From Ilex aquifolium (Eukaryota > Streptophyta > Magnoliopsida > Aquifoliales > Aquifoliaceae), in the NCBI GenBank assembly GCA_951799425.1, contig OX637393.1:41000878-41064877 (forward strand): 64,000 nucleotides of DNA, written 5' to 3'. The position numbers were made by a program, and so were the translations under genes. The notes beneath the pieces were generated by a model. That model searched no databases. It was not told the origin of the DNA and saw only the letters and a list, made by a program, of their open reading frames with translations. Below, piece by piece: positions 22,279 through 33,926 of the stretch (positions are counted from its first letter, which is position 1; each line of letters starts with the position of its first letter).

Positions 22279-25094
22279 CCCAATGACAGCTTTCCCTTAC
22301 CTCGGATCGACTTAATAGTGGACGCCACAGCTGGGCACGAACTCTTAGCTTCATGGACGCCTTCTCAGGTTATAACCAGATCAGGATGGATCCCAACGAC
22401 CAAGAAAATACCTCCTTTGTGACTGAACAGGGAACATACTGTTATCAGGTCATGCCTTTTGGATTGAAAAACGCTGGAGCCACTTACCAGCGGTTGGTGA
22501 ATAGGATGTTCCAAAAACAGATAGGTACATCCATGGAGGTCTACATCGACGACATGTTAGTGAAGTCACTGAAGGCAGAGCTCCACATCGACCACCTAGC
22601 CGAATCATTCCAGATCCTAAAGGAATACAAGATGAAACTCAACCCCGCGAAGTGTGCATTCGGTGTCTCAGCAGGAAAGTTTCTGGGTTTTATAGTCAGC
22701 AGCCGAGGAATTGAAGCTAACCCAGAGAAGGTTAGGGCGGTGTTGGATATGCAGTCACCATCCAACACAAGGGAGGTACAACGCCTGACAGGTAGAATAG
22801 CTGCCCTGAGCCGTTTTGTGTCCAGGTCAAGCGATAAATGCCAATCATTCTTTCAAGTCTTGAAGAAAACATTCCAGTGGGATACCAGATGCGAAGAAGC
22901 ATTCAAAGCCCTGAAAAATTATATGAGCTCTCCTCCTGTTTTGGTGAGCCCTTTAGAAGGAGAAGTCCTTACTCTCTACCTGGGAGTTTCAGATTTTTCA
23001 ATAAGCGCAGCGCTGGTCAGGGAGCGAGACAGAGCTCAGCAACCAATCTACTACTGCAGCAGAGCTCTGAGGGGGGCAGAGGAGAGATATCCAAAGATGG
23101 AGAAACTCGTTTTAGCTTTGGTTACAACAGCTAGGAGACTCAGACCATATTTTCAGGCTCATACTATCGAAGTTCCAACAGATCAGCCGATGAAACAAGT
23201 GCTACATAAGCCAGAGTCTTCGGGGAGGTTGGTTAAATGGGCCATAGAGCTCAGTGAGTTTGATATCAGATATAAGCCAAGAACTGCCATTAAAGGGCAA
23301 ATTCTGGCGGATTTCATCACAGAGTTCACAGCAGCAGCACCTATGGAGACCGCAGATTTAGTACCAGACCTCCCCATATGGAGGCTTTCAGTGGATGGAG
23401 CTGCCAACGCTCAGGGAAGCGGTACAGGTATAATCTTGACCTCGCCAGAAGGAATAGATGTCGAGTACGCCCTTAGATTTGGGTTTAAAGCTTCAAATAA
23501 TGAGGCAGAATATGAAGTTGTCATCGCTGGGCTCAATCTTGCTCATTCTATGGAAGCAGAACAGCTAGAGATTTGCAGTGACTCACAGCTAGTGGTAAAA
23601 CAGATAGAGGAATCCTACGAAGCGAGAGGCGAAAAAATGATCATTTATCTCAGAAAAGTACGAGAACTAATAAAGAAGTTTGTGCAGGTTAAGGTCAGAC
23701 ACGTGCCCAGAGCAGAGAATTCACGAGCAGATGCGTTGGCAAGGTTAGCAACTGCCTCACAAGAAGACCTGGATAGGCTAATACCAGTGGAGCATCTTCC
23801 GGAGCCTTCAGTAAGCATTGAAATGGAGGACGTGCTGCCAATCGTAACTCAGTCGAGCTGGATGGACCCCATCGTAGAATACCTGCAGAAAGGAACCTTG
23901 TCAGGCGATGCTAAGGAAGCCTCTAAGCTCAAAGCTAGGTCAGCCAGATTCTCTGTGCTGCAAGGAAATCTATACAAACGAGGATTTTCAGCCCCTCTCC
24001 TTAAATGCGTAGGAGATGAAGACGTCAATTATATACTCAGAAAAGTTCATGAGGGAATATGTGGCAATCACATTGGAGCTCGGGCCTTGGCAGGAAAGGC
24101 GCTAAGGCAGAGATATTATTGGCCCACCATGCTCAAAGATGCCACCGAACTGGTCAAAAGATGCAAGATTTGCCAGGAGCATGCCAATATTTCCCACTGT
24201 CCACCCGAGCTGCTAACCTCGGTGATAAGCCCGTGGCCCTTTCAGCAGTGGGGTTTGGATATTCTTGGACCCCTTCCCACCGGTATGGGACAATGCAAGT
24301 TCGTTATCATAGGGGTGGATTACTTCACCAAGTGGGCAGAGGTCGAACCTTTGGCGACAATCACCGAACAAAAAGTCCAAAACTTCGTTTGGAAATCAAT
24401 AGTTTGCAGGTTTGGGGTTCCCAGAGCAGTCGTGTCTGACAATGAAAAGCAGTTTGATAACTCAAAATTTAAAAGGTTTTGTGCTGAGCTCGGGATAAAA
24501 AATTATTTCTCAGCCCCTGCACATCCTCAATCCAATGGGCAAGCAGAGGTCACAATCAGGACCCTAAAGACAGCTCTGAAGACCAAACTAGAAAACCTAA
24601 AAGGCAAGTGGGTGGAGTACATCCCTGAAGTATTGTGGGCCTACAGAACCACCGCCAGATCTGCAACCCAGGAAACCCCGTTTGTTTTAGCCTTTGGAAC
24701 CGAGGCAGTAGCCTCTGTTGAGGTGGGGCTCCAGTCACCAAGGGTGGAATTTGTAGATGTCGAGCACAATGATGAGTCTCTCCTATTGAACCTCGATTTC
24801 CTGGATGAAAAAAAAGACAGAGCTCTGCATCGCGTCCAAATTTATCAAAGGAAAACTGCAAGATACCACGACAGGAAGGTGAGGCACAGAAGTTTCAAGG
24901 TTGGAGACTTGGTACTTAGGAGGCTTCTGCTTGCAAAGAAGAATCCCGCACATGGGAAGCTGGGACCCAACTGGGAAGGACCCTATATCGTATCAAGGGT
25001 AGTCAGACCAGGAAATTACGAGCTACAAACAGAGGAGGGAAAGATCCTACCTCACTCTTGGAATGCCGAGCACCTTAAGAAGTTCTTTCAGTAA
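22279..25094 (+). CDS. Element 2 reverse transcriptase, two RNases H and integrase
   Basis: The continuation of gag-pol. The first 70 nt (NDSFPLPRIDLIVDATAGHE) are shifted by a 1-nt loss near 22347; from 22353 the frame is open for 913 codons. RT has FMDAFSGYNQIRM, MPFGLKNAGATYQRL and the catalytic YIDD near residue 64. The RT-linked RNase H follows (LYLGVSDFS, YYCSRALRGAE). A second archaeal-type RNase H starts near residue 347 (VDGAANAQGSGTG, NNEAEYE, SDSQLVVKQ, SRADALARLA). Integrase has HEGICGNHIG ... CKICQ near 566, LDILGPLPTG near 634, VSDNEKQFD and HPQSNGQAEV. The C-terminus ends HSWNAEHLKKFFQ. There is no chromodomain. Confidence 0.95.
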
Positions 25095-25169
25095 GTTTTT
25101 CATGTAATAAAGCTATTTTCAATGAAAATAAACAGGTCTTTTATTCATCCCCATATGATTTCCGAAGTA

Positions 25170-25790
25170 AAGGAATGAGCAACAAGCTCATAAACAATCG
25201 ATAAGCTTCTCAGCTTATAAAATTCAAAATGAGCTCTTCAGCTCATAAACAAACGATAAGCTTCTCAGCTTATAAAACTCAAGATGAGCCATTCAGCTCA
25301 TAAACAAACGATAAGCTTCTCAGCTTATAAAACTCAAGATGAGCTCTTCAGCTCATAAACAAACGATAAGCTTCTCAGCTTATAAAATTCAAGATGAGCC
25401 CTTCAGCTCATAAACAAACGATAAGCTTCTCAGCTTATAAAACTCAAGATGAGCGCTTCAGCTCATAAACAAATGATAAGCTTCTCAGCTTATAAAATTC
25501 AAGATGAGCTCTTCAGCTCATAAGCAAACGATAAGCTTCTCAGCTTATAAAATTCAAGATGAGCTCTTCAGCTCATAAACAATCGATAAGCTTCTCAGCT
25601 TATAAAATTCAAGATGAGCTCTTCAGCTCATATACAATCGATAAGCTTCTCAGCTTATAAAATTCGAGATGAGCTCTTCAGCTCATATACAATCGATAAG
25701 CTTCTCAGCTTATAAAATTTGAAGTGAGCTCTTCAGCTCGTATACAAGCAATAAGCTTCTAAGCTCATAAAATTCAAGCTGGTCTCTTCT
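25170..25790. repeat. 55-bp tandem repeat array of paired hairpins (element 2)
   Basis: About 11 copies of a 55-bp unit. Each unit is two diverged halves: GAGCTCTTCAGCTCATAAAC and AAGCTTCTCAGCTTATAAAA. Each half holds an inverted repeat with a 4-base loop. The array lies just after the integrase stop and before the 3' end of antisense aORF2, exactly as in element 1. Confidence 0.92.
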
Positions 25791-25953
25791 TAGAGACACC
25801 AACAGTCTTTCCCCCATGACCAGTAGTCTTCGTGTGCTGCCCGCGCACTCAAAGACCCCAATACTGACGAAGACCACGATAGTTCCTGACCTTCTCTGAA
25901 CGATAAAGATCATATCTCAGCTTCATGTATAATACAGAAGATGTCAGTACAAA

Positions 25954-26177
25954 CATGACCTTCTGTTTTCCATCCACGTTCGTGTTCTGAACGCGAAGAA
26001 TGTGCTGGAAGAGCTCAGTGTCTAAATTTATAGATTTCAGAATGAGTTCCTTAGCTCATAAGAGACATGACCTTCTGTTTTCCATCCACGTTCGTGTTCT
26101 GAACGCGAAGAATGTGCTGGAAGAGCTCAGTGTCTAAATTTATAGAATTCAGAATAAGCTCCTTAGCTCATAAGAGA
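25954..26177. repeat. 112-bp direct duplication
   Basis: Two nearly identical 112-bp copies (25954-26065 and 26066-26177) starting CATGACCTTCTG and ending in a GAGCTC-rich stretch. They lie in the 3' region downstream of aORF2. Confidence 0.85.
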
Positions 26178-26330
26178 TGACCCCCTCAGATCATACATGG
26201 ACATGCACATTCAAAAAAGAAAGAGCTGATATTCAAAAAATCCAAGAGTACAGGCGTTCAAGAAAATATAAAGAGAGACATAGTTTGGCATCATTCAAAG
26301 AAAGAAAGGGAGTACAAGGAGGTAGAACTC

Positions 26331-27420
26331 CTAATCCTTCTTAAGCTGTGACTTCAGCTCGGCCACTTCCTCCTTCAGATGAGCATTCCCCTCCTTCAGC
26401 TCATCTCTTTCTTGCTCAGCCTTGTAAAGTGAGTCAAGAAGCTTCTGACCTACTGGGGTAAGGAAAATAGTGGACAGAGAATCAGGGGAGAAAGAGTCAT
26501 CCCTCCTACGCCTCTTTGAGCTCGCACCAGTGTCCCCATCCTCGTCAGAGTCCCCTTCCTCGTCAGAGTCAGAGAAAGAGGTCCAGGAAGAGTAAGGAAC
26601 GGAGGAAAATTCAAATTCGGTAGCCTCAGCCCCAAGCAAATAAAGGTTTGCACTCGTCATCAACTCAGAGTAAGACCTAGGCCCAACAAGCAGCAACTCA
26701 TTAATGTTTATCATCTCGGGCACATCCAGATCAGGGGGACCTGAGCAACAAGAGTATAATAAGAATATATCTTCAAGAAAAGTATATATACAAGAGAGCT
26801 CAGCTCAACCTACCAATACAAGAGAAGCTCTTCCAGGACCGTGGAATCCTAGCTTCACGGCAACGATCCTCAGTGGACCGCCAAGACTCCCCAGAAGCAA
26901 AGAAGAAACGTTTAGACCACCCTTCAGGATTGGAAGGAAGGCCTAGAACCAAACAAGGTAAATTAAAGTGCCTCCAACGAAAGAAGCTGAAGCAGGGGGC
27001 ATCGTCTTCCTCGATCTCGAAAAAGTAAAAGAACTCAGAAACATAGGGAAACCTACCGTTGCCATACAGGCGCCAGAACAAAAAAAAACTCACCATAGCG
27101 GCCCATCCTCGTGGGGAAAGGCGAGAAGGGCATAGACCATAATGGGCAAGAACTCGTCCGATAGCCGGATGAAGGGGAAGGCGAAGCCCCATGTCCATTG
27201 CACCCTCAAAGAAACAGACTTCCCCTCGAGAAAGGTAGCTGCAGGGCTCGTCAGGGGAAGGGACTCGCAGAGGCAAATCAAGATCAGGAAAGAACCGTTT
27301 CTTGATGGCTTCCAAATCAGAGGGCTCTAAGGTTGAAGGAGATAAATAGCGACAGTGCCACTTCCATTCGATTCCAAAGGAAGTGCGTTCCTTGAACAAA
27401 GAAGAAGCAGAAGCAGCCAT
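26331..27420 (-). CDS. Element 2 aORF2: intact spliced antisense gene
   Basis: Exon 1 is 27420-26814 and exon 2 is 26740-26331. The intron is 73 nt (GTAGGTTG ... GCTCAG), phase 1. The spliced frame is 338 codons with no stop. The N-terminus is MAASASSLFKERTSFGI. The core includes RYGEVCFFEGAMDMGLR-like text, seen here as VCFFEGAMDMGLRLPLHP, then HYGLCPSRLSPRGWAAMV and FFYFFEIEEDD, which I match from memory to Pfam PF04195. An acidic stretch (SDSDEEGDSDEDGD) and a basic SKRRRRDD follow. A coiled coil (LLDSLYKAEQERDEL) ends the protein. Nothing resembles a polymerase, nuclease or envelope. Its conservation in element 1 argues for a real product; the role is unknown. Confidence 0.85.
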
Positions 27421-28049
27421 TAAAGGTTATGGTAAAGAAAGAGAGTAGTCACAAGAGCCAAGAAGAAACTCAGGAATATTTTTCGCAAGAGAGGAAAGAA
27501 ATTCAGCAGATGATAAGAGACTTAAAGAATGTCATAAGTTTTTAGGAAACCAAGAGCCACGCGAAAGGGAATCAGCTGTCTTTTTGGTTTCCTAGTTAAT
27601 AAAGGTGGTTACGGTTATGGAAAACGGTTGCAAAAAGGCGGGAAAAGGAATCAGCGCAAGACTATACCTCCTAATGCATTCCAAACAACCGAAGAGAGTT
27701 CTGACCCCACCCAAACAGAATATTCCTCATATTTGAGCTCAGCCCGGTTGGCATCATAACACCTCTATAGCAAGTCTTTGAGACCTGCAGGTCCAAGAAC
27801 CTTGCTCGCACCAGAATGATGAAGTTCCTAATGGGTTCCTTAGTTCATCAAAAGAACTTGGCAGCTCACGAAGTCCATAATCCTGTTTCAAGAAGGACTG
27901 AAGCACTTCTCAAAGCAAGGGGGCAAGGGAAGTGCAAGAAAATTCAGAAAAATAGAACCATGTGAGTTATGTCTCAAATCACAACACATCACACATCACA
28001 ATTCAAAACGAGATTCAGAAATTACTTTATGAAGTTTGTATTCCAAAAC
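27421..28049. other. Spacer between antisense genes of element 2
   Basis: About 630 bp upstream of aORF2 and downstream of aORF1, both on the minus strand. I see no reading frame or sharp TATA box; it should hold the aORF2 promoter. Confidence 0.5.
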
Positions 28050-30751
28050 TCAAGTTCGAAGTACAAAGGAAAAAGAAGAAGATAGAATTACATGAGCACA
28101 GAAAGAGCTATAAGAATCTAAAGAAGGAGTAATTGAAGGATCTCGCAGCTCGGTAGATGAGCCATCAGCACCAGAAGGTAGGGAAGAGCTTCCAGAAATG
28201 CCAGCCACAAGGGCCCCTCCTCCCGTTGATTCTGAATTTTGAGCAAGGGCCTCAGTCACCAGGTTAGCTGAAAATGGTGTAATGACAAGAACAGTAGGAG
28301 CTGCAGTGGGGAGCTCAGGAATCGCAGTTGGGAGCTCAGGAATTACGGCAAGAGCTCCGGAAGTCCCAGTGGCAGGTACGTCTTGACTCAAGGCTTCAGC
28401 TGATGGGACCGAGGCATCCTCCTCATTATCAGAGCCAGACTCTTCCATTTCTTCCTCGGTGGGGATAGGGAAGTTGAATTCGAGGTCAGGAAAAGCTTTG
28501 ATAGCCTTGCGCCTAAAGGCGAGCCACCCAGTAGCCCACAAGGTGGTAGCCTCATCTTTCAGCTCGGCTACCTCGCTATCCCTCTGTTTAACCAGGTCTT
28601 TCTGCCCTTCGAGCTCCTCGCAGAGTTTGCCATTGGCTTCGCTAAGAGTGAGGTAATTTTGCCTTGACTGCGTAAGGGAGTTCTTGGCATCAAAAGCCTC
28701 TTGACTAGCCTTGGTCCACGCCTCAGTTTTGAGCTGCAGATCCTCCTTAACTAGCCATAGCTCATCTCGAGCTTTCTTTTCCCCTTCCTAAGCTCTGACC
28801 TTGACGGTCAAGGTATGTTTGAGGTCGGAGGCTTGCTTCACTGTTTGCTCCTTAAGGCTTTGCACCTGAGCCTTGAGGTCCTCGTTTTCAAGGGACAATT
28901 CAGTAACTTTGACCTTATACGTCTTCAGAGCCTTAACAGAGCTCTCATGAGACCGAATCCGGTGCAAAAGACCTTTCGCATGGAAGGCAGCCTGAGGATA
29001 TAAAGGAAGTTCAGCAAATTGCGTGAGACCACGAAATAAAAGTAAGTAAAAAGGGAAAAATGCTAGCACTTACAGCAGCTGCTCTCTGAAGAGCTGAAGA
29101 GATGGATTCCTCAAGGGGCATAGAAGCAGCCTTCAAGACATCAGACTCAGAAAAAATAGAAGAAACAGCTCCTGCAGCAAGGTCCATGTTATCGAAGAAG
29201 GAATCTTCATCTTCTTCTTCGGATTTTCTCTCTCTCTCAACCACCTTCCCAGAAGCGCTGTATGTGAAATTTCTGGGCTGGAGATCGGGGATCAGTTCCA
29301 GAGCTTTCTCGACCTCAGAGGAGGAAGGGGAAGTCTGATCCCCCACTTGAGCTGGCACCAACGCATGTTGGGCCTTTGGAGGGGAAGAGGTGGCTGCAAT
29401 TTGAGGAGTGCCGGATGAGGAAAGCGGTGCCTTGATGGGAGCCAGTTCTTTAGCAGATGAGGGGGGTGAAGGCATCTCCAATCTTGGAATTTTAGCCCGG
29501 GTGATTGGACCACTCCCAGAGCTGGCCTGGGCCTTGCGCTTGCTCGATTTACCACCTTTCATCAGCTCCTCAACCTTTGCCTTGAGCTCTTCAGGAGTAG
29601 ACTTCATGGTAGAAGGATCTGGAAGGTCTGAATGGAATCGAGAGATATAAAAAAAAATGAAAGAGGAAGAGAAAGAAAGTGATAGTGATGTTACCTTCTT
29701 CAACGCCTATAACAGATATGGGAATAGCTAAGGTTGCCGAAGGGGGACTCAGACCTAGCTCCACCAGACTTCGAGACTCAATAAGGTCAGCGTACCTCTC
29801 TGGCTTGATTTTCCCCAACTTCACCAGCACCTTCTTATCTTCAGGGCTGAGCTCAGGCCGGCCACCTAAAAAGAAAAAAATATATATATATAAGTAAGAG
29901 ACATGCAAGAGGCCCATAAGTTCCAGATCAGAGCTCAGTCAGCTCGAGTGAAGACTCACGCAAGTTTTCTGGGGTAGTCCAAGCCGTAGGGATACCAAGA
30001 GTATCCATTTTATCCGCGGGATTGTACTCCCAGTTGGTACCCCCAATATAAAAGAAATGTTTTTTCCACGCTTTGTGAGAAGATGGGAGGTCGGTAATAA
30101 TCTTCCTAGCATTAGTTCGCTTAGAGATGCATAGAAAACCTTCATAAGATGTCAGCTTGACGTTGAAAAGCTCCATAAGCAGAGAAATGCTAGGAACCCC
30201 GAGTTTATGCTTCTTAAAGATGACTAAGAGGCCTACCATAATACCAAAGAAGTTGGGGGAAATCTGGGAAGGGCATACATTAAAATGTTGCAGAACAGCC
30301 TTGATAAAGGGATGCAGAGGAAAGCGAAGACCGTTCTCAAAGGCGGCAAGGAAGAAGCAAACCCTATTACGCACTTATTCTACATAGTAGATAGATTTTT
30401 AGGACACCAGGGTTCAACCCCAGGAGGAAAACCGTAGCGAGCTTTGTAAGCTCTCATTAATGCAGGGGCCTCTTTACTGTAGCCCACAGACTCGGCATGC
30501 CTAAAGGCAAGCCCCAAGTATGAGGTTTTTTCTTCAACCCCAACTTCGCTCACCTTGCCCTTGCCTTTGTCGGGTCTGGGGGGCATGGTAGATGATGTAG
30601 AGGGAGGTTCCTCAGTGCCGACCTCGGCTTCTATAGCTTCCACACCAGGAAAATTATCGATCTCATCACCTACGTTCCCTAAGTTAGTGTCCTCAGACCG
30701 ATCGCCTAGTAGGGAAGCAGAGGAGCGGGTAGCACCAGAAGAGGCAGACAT
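28050..30751 (-). pseudogene. Element 2 aORF1: spliced antisense gene, lightly broken
   Basis: Exons 30751-29960, 29865-29695, 29627-29074 and 28991-28050. The introns are 94, 67 and 82 nt, all GT-AG, in phases 1, 1 and 0, identical to element 1. Parts in order are an acidic N-terminus (MSASSGATRSS, NLGNVGDEIDN), a core with FENGLRFPLHPFIKAVLQHF, DLPDPSTMKSTPEELKAK with the basic GGKSSKRKAQ, an acidic SEEEDEDSFFDN, a coiled coil (LSLENEDLKAQVQSLKEQ), and the tail FPDLEFNFPIPTEEE. Defects: a TAG plus 1-nt indel near 30375-30382 and a TAG at 28788-28790. The upstream frame to 30973 is probably leader. Confidence 0.82.
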
Positions 30752-31228
30752 GACTGGGCAAGAAAAGGGAAGATTAAAGGAACGGTAAAGAGGGGGAACA
30801 CTAATCAAACTTTCTCTAATAACCCTGGGGTCAGCACAGTAACTCCCAACAGCGAGTATGTGCACGATGGCACTCCAATCCACGAAATGGGCGAGGGGAG
30901 ACAGGCAACAATCACAGGACCAGAAGTAGAAGAACCTATGGGTCCAAAAACGCAACAACCACCTAGAACTCAAAGGGTCCAGAGTTGGAAAAGTCGAAAA
31001 AAGGATAGAGAAAGCGTACCTAGTTGGGGAAGAGCGACGAACAACAAATCTGGGGCCAAATCAAAAGGGGAAGCACTGCGAGTCTTCAAATCAAACACAG
31101 AAAAGCCGATTTTGGACAAGAATAAAAAAGCTTCGAGACAGGAATTCAAGAATTTGTAGAGGCAAGAAGTTCGGAGAAACAGAGGAGAAGATGAATAGTG
31201 GAAAGAAGCGGTTCAGGTAGCCGTTTGG

Positions 31229-31343
31229 GTATTTAAAGTTTGAGGGACGTGGGCTAAGATGTGCGCGGGAATCGAGGAGAGTCATGAGTGCTGCAAACCG
31301 TCAAAGGGCTTCAGTCACGTGTGAAGCTAAGGGTAGCCACGTG
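31229..31343 (-). promoter_or_regulatory. Putative antisense promoter of element 2 aORF1
   Basis: On the minus strand two CACGTG G-boxes (31338-31343 and 31316-31321) precede an AACTTTAAATAC TATA-like box (31229-31240), about 480 nt upstream of the aORF1 start. Element 3 (34887-34978) and the 42237 module show the same G-box then TATA order. Its activity is inferred. Confidence 0.5.
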
Positions 31344-31397
31344 CAGGTCTAGCTCGGTTTGGGAAGTAGTTTAGCCCTTGCCTAAGCTAACTTAAGG

Positions 31398-31416
31398 CAA
31401 GAGCTGGGGGGCAACT
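31398..31416 (+). other. Element 2 polypurine tract
   Basis: A purine-rich AGAGCTGGGGGGCAACT abuts the 3' LTR, the plus-strand priming site. Confidence 0.8.
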
Positions 31417-32138
31417 TGATGATACCTGAAATAAACTCTGAACCTGAGCTTAGGAAATGAGCTCAGCTCGGGAGCTCGGAGAAGAGAAGTAGAGCTCATT
31501 CAAGCCATAGTCCGAGCTCGTCCACGATACTGGAGCTCCTCCAAATAAGACAATAGGAGGAAAAGTCGAGGAAACGGCAAGATGACAGAAGACACCTCCT
31601 AAGTGTGAGCCAAGCTGGAACCTAGGCGTAAAAACCTCAACTAATCAAGATCTTTTCCGATCATGTAGGAAGATCCCATGGAGGAAGGCAAAGATTTCGG
31701 GATATAGACCATCAAAGCCAGCCATATGGAATTCAAGGATTAAAGAGAGAGAGAGGGGAGAAGATCCCTCCATCATAGGAGGCAATATTGGATTAGAGGT
31801 AAACAGAAGGCTATAAGAAAGGGGGGATAGACCCCCCGTGAGGAGGGACAGAGACACCTAAAAAACCCTAATCCCCTGATTCCCATTCTGTAATACGCTC
31901 AACTCCATCAATAAAGAAGAGGAGCTAGAGACTCCATTGCAGAGTGGACTAGCCGAGCTCTGGCCGGTGAACCACTATAATTTTGTTGTGTTACCACCCT
32001 TTTCATTGATTCCCCTAAACGTCAACTAGCATTGCTAGACACGAGCCTTGCAGCTCAGATACCACACTTAACTCCACGCATATCACTCATACGAATCAAT
32101 CTTGTTCCATAGCTCATTCATGTAGATTTACACCATCA
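31417..32138 (+). repeat. Element 2 3' LTR
   Basis: 722 bp, the same length as the 5' LTR, with about 21 substitutions, mostly transitions. It is followed at once by the GAAGC duplication. Confidence 0.95.
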
Positions 32139-32178
32139 GAAGCCAACGTTTAGAACAATAAAAGGAGACAGTTACTAA

Positions 32179-33820
32179 AACAATTGCTTCTTAATTTGCT
32201 TAGTAATAACACCAACATGTTAGGTGCAGCGTTAAGTTTCCTTCTCATAACACTTGCTCATTAAATCATAGAAAAAGGGGAAATCCGAGCTTTTTCACCA
32301 TTATGTCTGGAAAGTACTCGACTTTTTCTCGCTTAGCCAGAAATGACTTAGTGTGCATGGAAAAAATGAATGTTTTTAATCAAAGAAAACAGGGGGGGAA
32401 AAATGGGTCCAAATTTCCTAACAAAAATAGATTCGAAGACTTAAAACCAAGCATCAAGCTTGTGGTCCTTTGAGTGTGGAATTTTTCTTTTTTTTTTTTT
32501 AACATAAGTGTGGAACTCAATTGGGTGAATCTAATTTAAATAGAAATCATGGCAAAGATGAGTAAAATATTCTCCTTAATATTAAGATAATCATTAAATT
32601 TTTTTCAAAAGTCTCTTTTTTAATTTATTTTTCTTTCGTGGGTAGAAAAGAGGGAGAGTGGAAAAGAGACGATTAAGATCAATAGTTCAGCATATGTTAT
32701 ACTATATGAGATTTGAATTTCAGACCAATAGACAGTTGAAATTAAAAGATACCATAAGACTGTTGTAGAAGAACCGGTGGTATAAGAAATCAAAGTAGAA
32801 GACACAATAAAGATAAGAAAAAGTCGTTAGGCAAGGCGCGATACTCGCTATTTTCGAAATAGTAATTTTTCCACTATGATGCAAATGGACTCATGAAAAT
32901 TCTATCCACAGGATACAATGCCTAACATTTAAGACTATCAAATATCGCATTTCTTAGTAGTCTTAGAACCAGAATTCAACCCGAATGAAACTCATAAGAT
33001 CAATCGCAAGAAAATATGATAATAGAATTAGAAATTAACAACTGAATTCTATATGTGACTTCTACAACAGGCCAATGAATAGGAACCCTATATTTATAGT
33101 GTTCCATCCACCTCTTTACAAGAGTTGTAATTCTTCATTTAAATGTCAATAGATACCTTTATTTGGAAGGTTATAACTCTTGTCTTCAAGAGTCACTTTA
33201 AACACCAATAAATAATTAGTTATATAATTTATCATTGTTAGTAAATATTAGTATATATCCATATATATACAACAGAGACAAACTCTAGATTTCTGACACA
33301 TGAAGGGTTAATTATAAGCGCATTTGAAGTTACTTTCATGCTGAATAATTTATACATTGTGTGGCAATTATTTGTTTGGGAACTTTTCAGACCTAGAAGA
33401 GAAAAAACAAGTAAGCAAATAGTCAAAAAAGAATGGTTATTGTCCCCACTAAAGAAAATGACTGGCAACTTCTATTTCTTCGTTCTCTATAGTCCACCAA
33501 AATTGTTTGTGAAAAAAAAGAAAAATTCTATTTAGAATTAACTTCAAAATTTAATTTGAGATCTAATCAATTACAATTAATGAATCGAAAGTGGGTTATA
33601 TTTAACATTAAAACTCATAACTAATCCAATGACTGCATTGAATTAAGTCACTAATTATGGTGGTATCTGATAAAACTGAAAACTGAATACTAAAAACTGA
33701 ATATTTAATTTTAAGTGTTGAATGCTGATTTTTTTAATTCGCAGACTGTTTTATATACACTGAAATTTAAGTATTGAATTGAATCAAGCTGTTTGATAAA
33801 TATAAGGAACTGAAGTTTGA
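32179..33820. other. AT-rich unique DNA
   Basis: About 1.6 kb with no gene I can support. At 33665-33815 a short stretch with repeated CTGAAAACTGAATACT-like text may be a MITE remnant; I cannot define its ends. Confidence 0.55.
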
Positions 33821-33926
33821 AAATTATTAGGGTAAAAAATACAGACACCTCCTAAGTTTTAGTAATACTACACGGATACCTCTTGATATTTTACAAATAA
33901 CATAGAAACCCCTGGAGGTTTGAACT

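Larger units (their letters stand above)
17200..32138 (+). mobile_element. Element 2: nearly complete Tat-lineage Ty3/gypsy retrotransposon
   Basis: 14,939 bp, or about 13.3 kb without the insert at 20668-22278. It has two 722-bp LTRs with TG...CA ends, a primer site and a polypurine tract, and a perfect GAAGC duplication (17195-17199 and 32139-32143). gag, protease, RT, RNase H, second RNase H and integrase follow in one frame on the plus strand. Two antisense genes lie between integrase and the 3' LTR. By eye the LTRs differ at about 21 sites with no indels, about 97 percent identity. That makes it by far the youngest large element here. Defects I see are the 1.6-kb insert, a 1-nt loss near 22347, and an indel plus stops in aORF1. 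Confidence 0.95.

Noticed and set aside
25170..25790. Possible CRISPR-like array
   Set aside because: Units are contiguous with no unique spacers, it is plant DNA, and it lies inside a retrotransposon.
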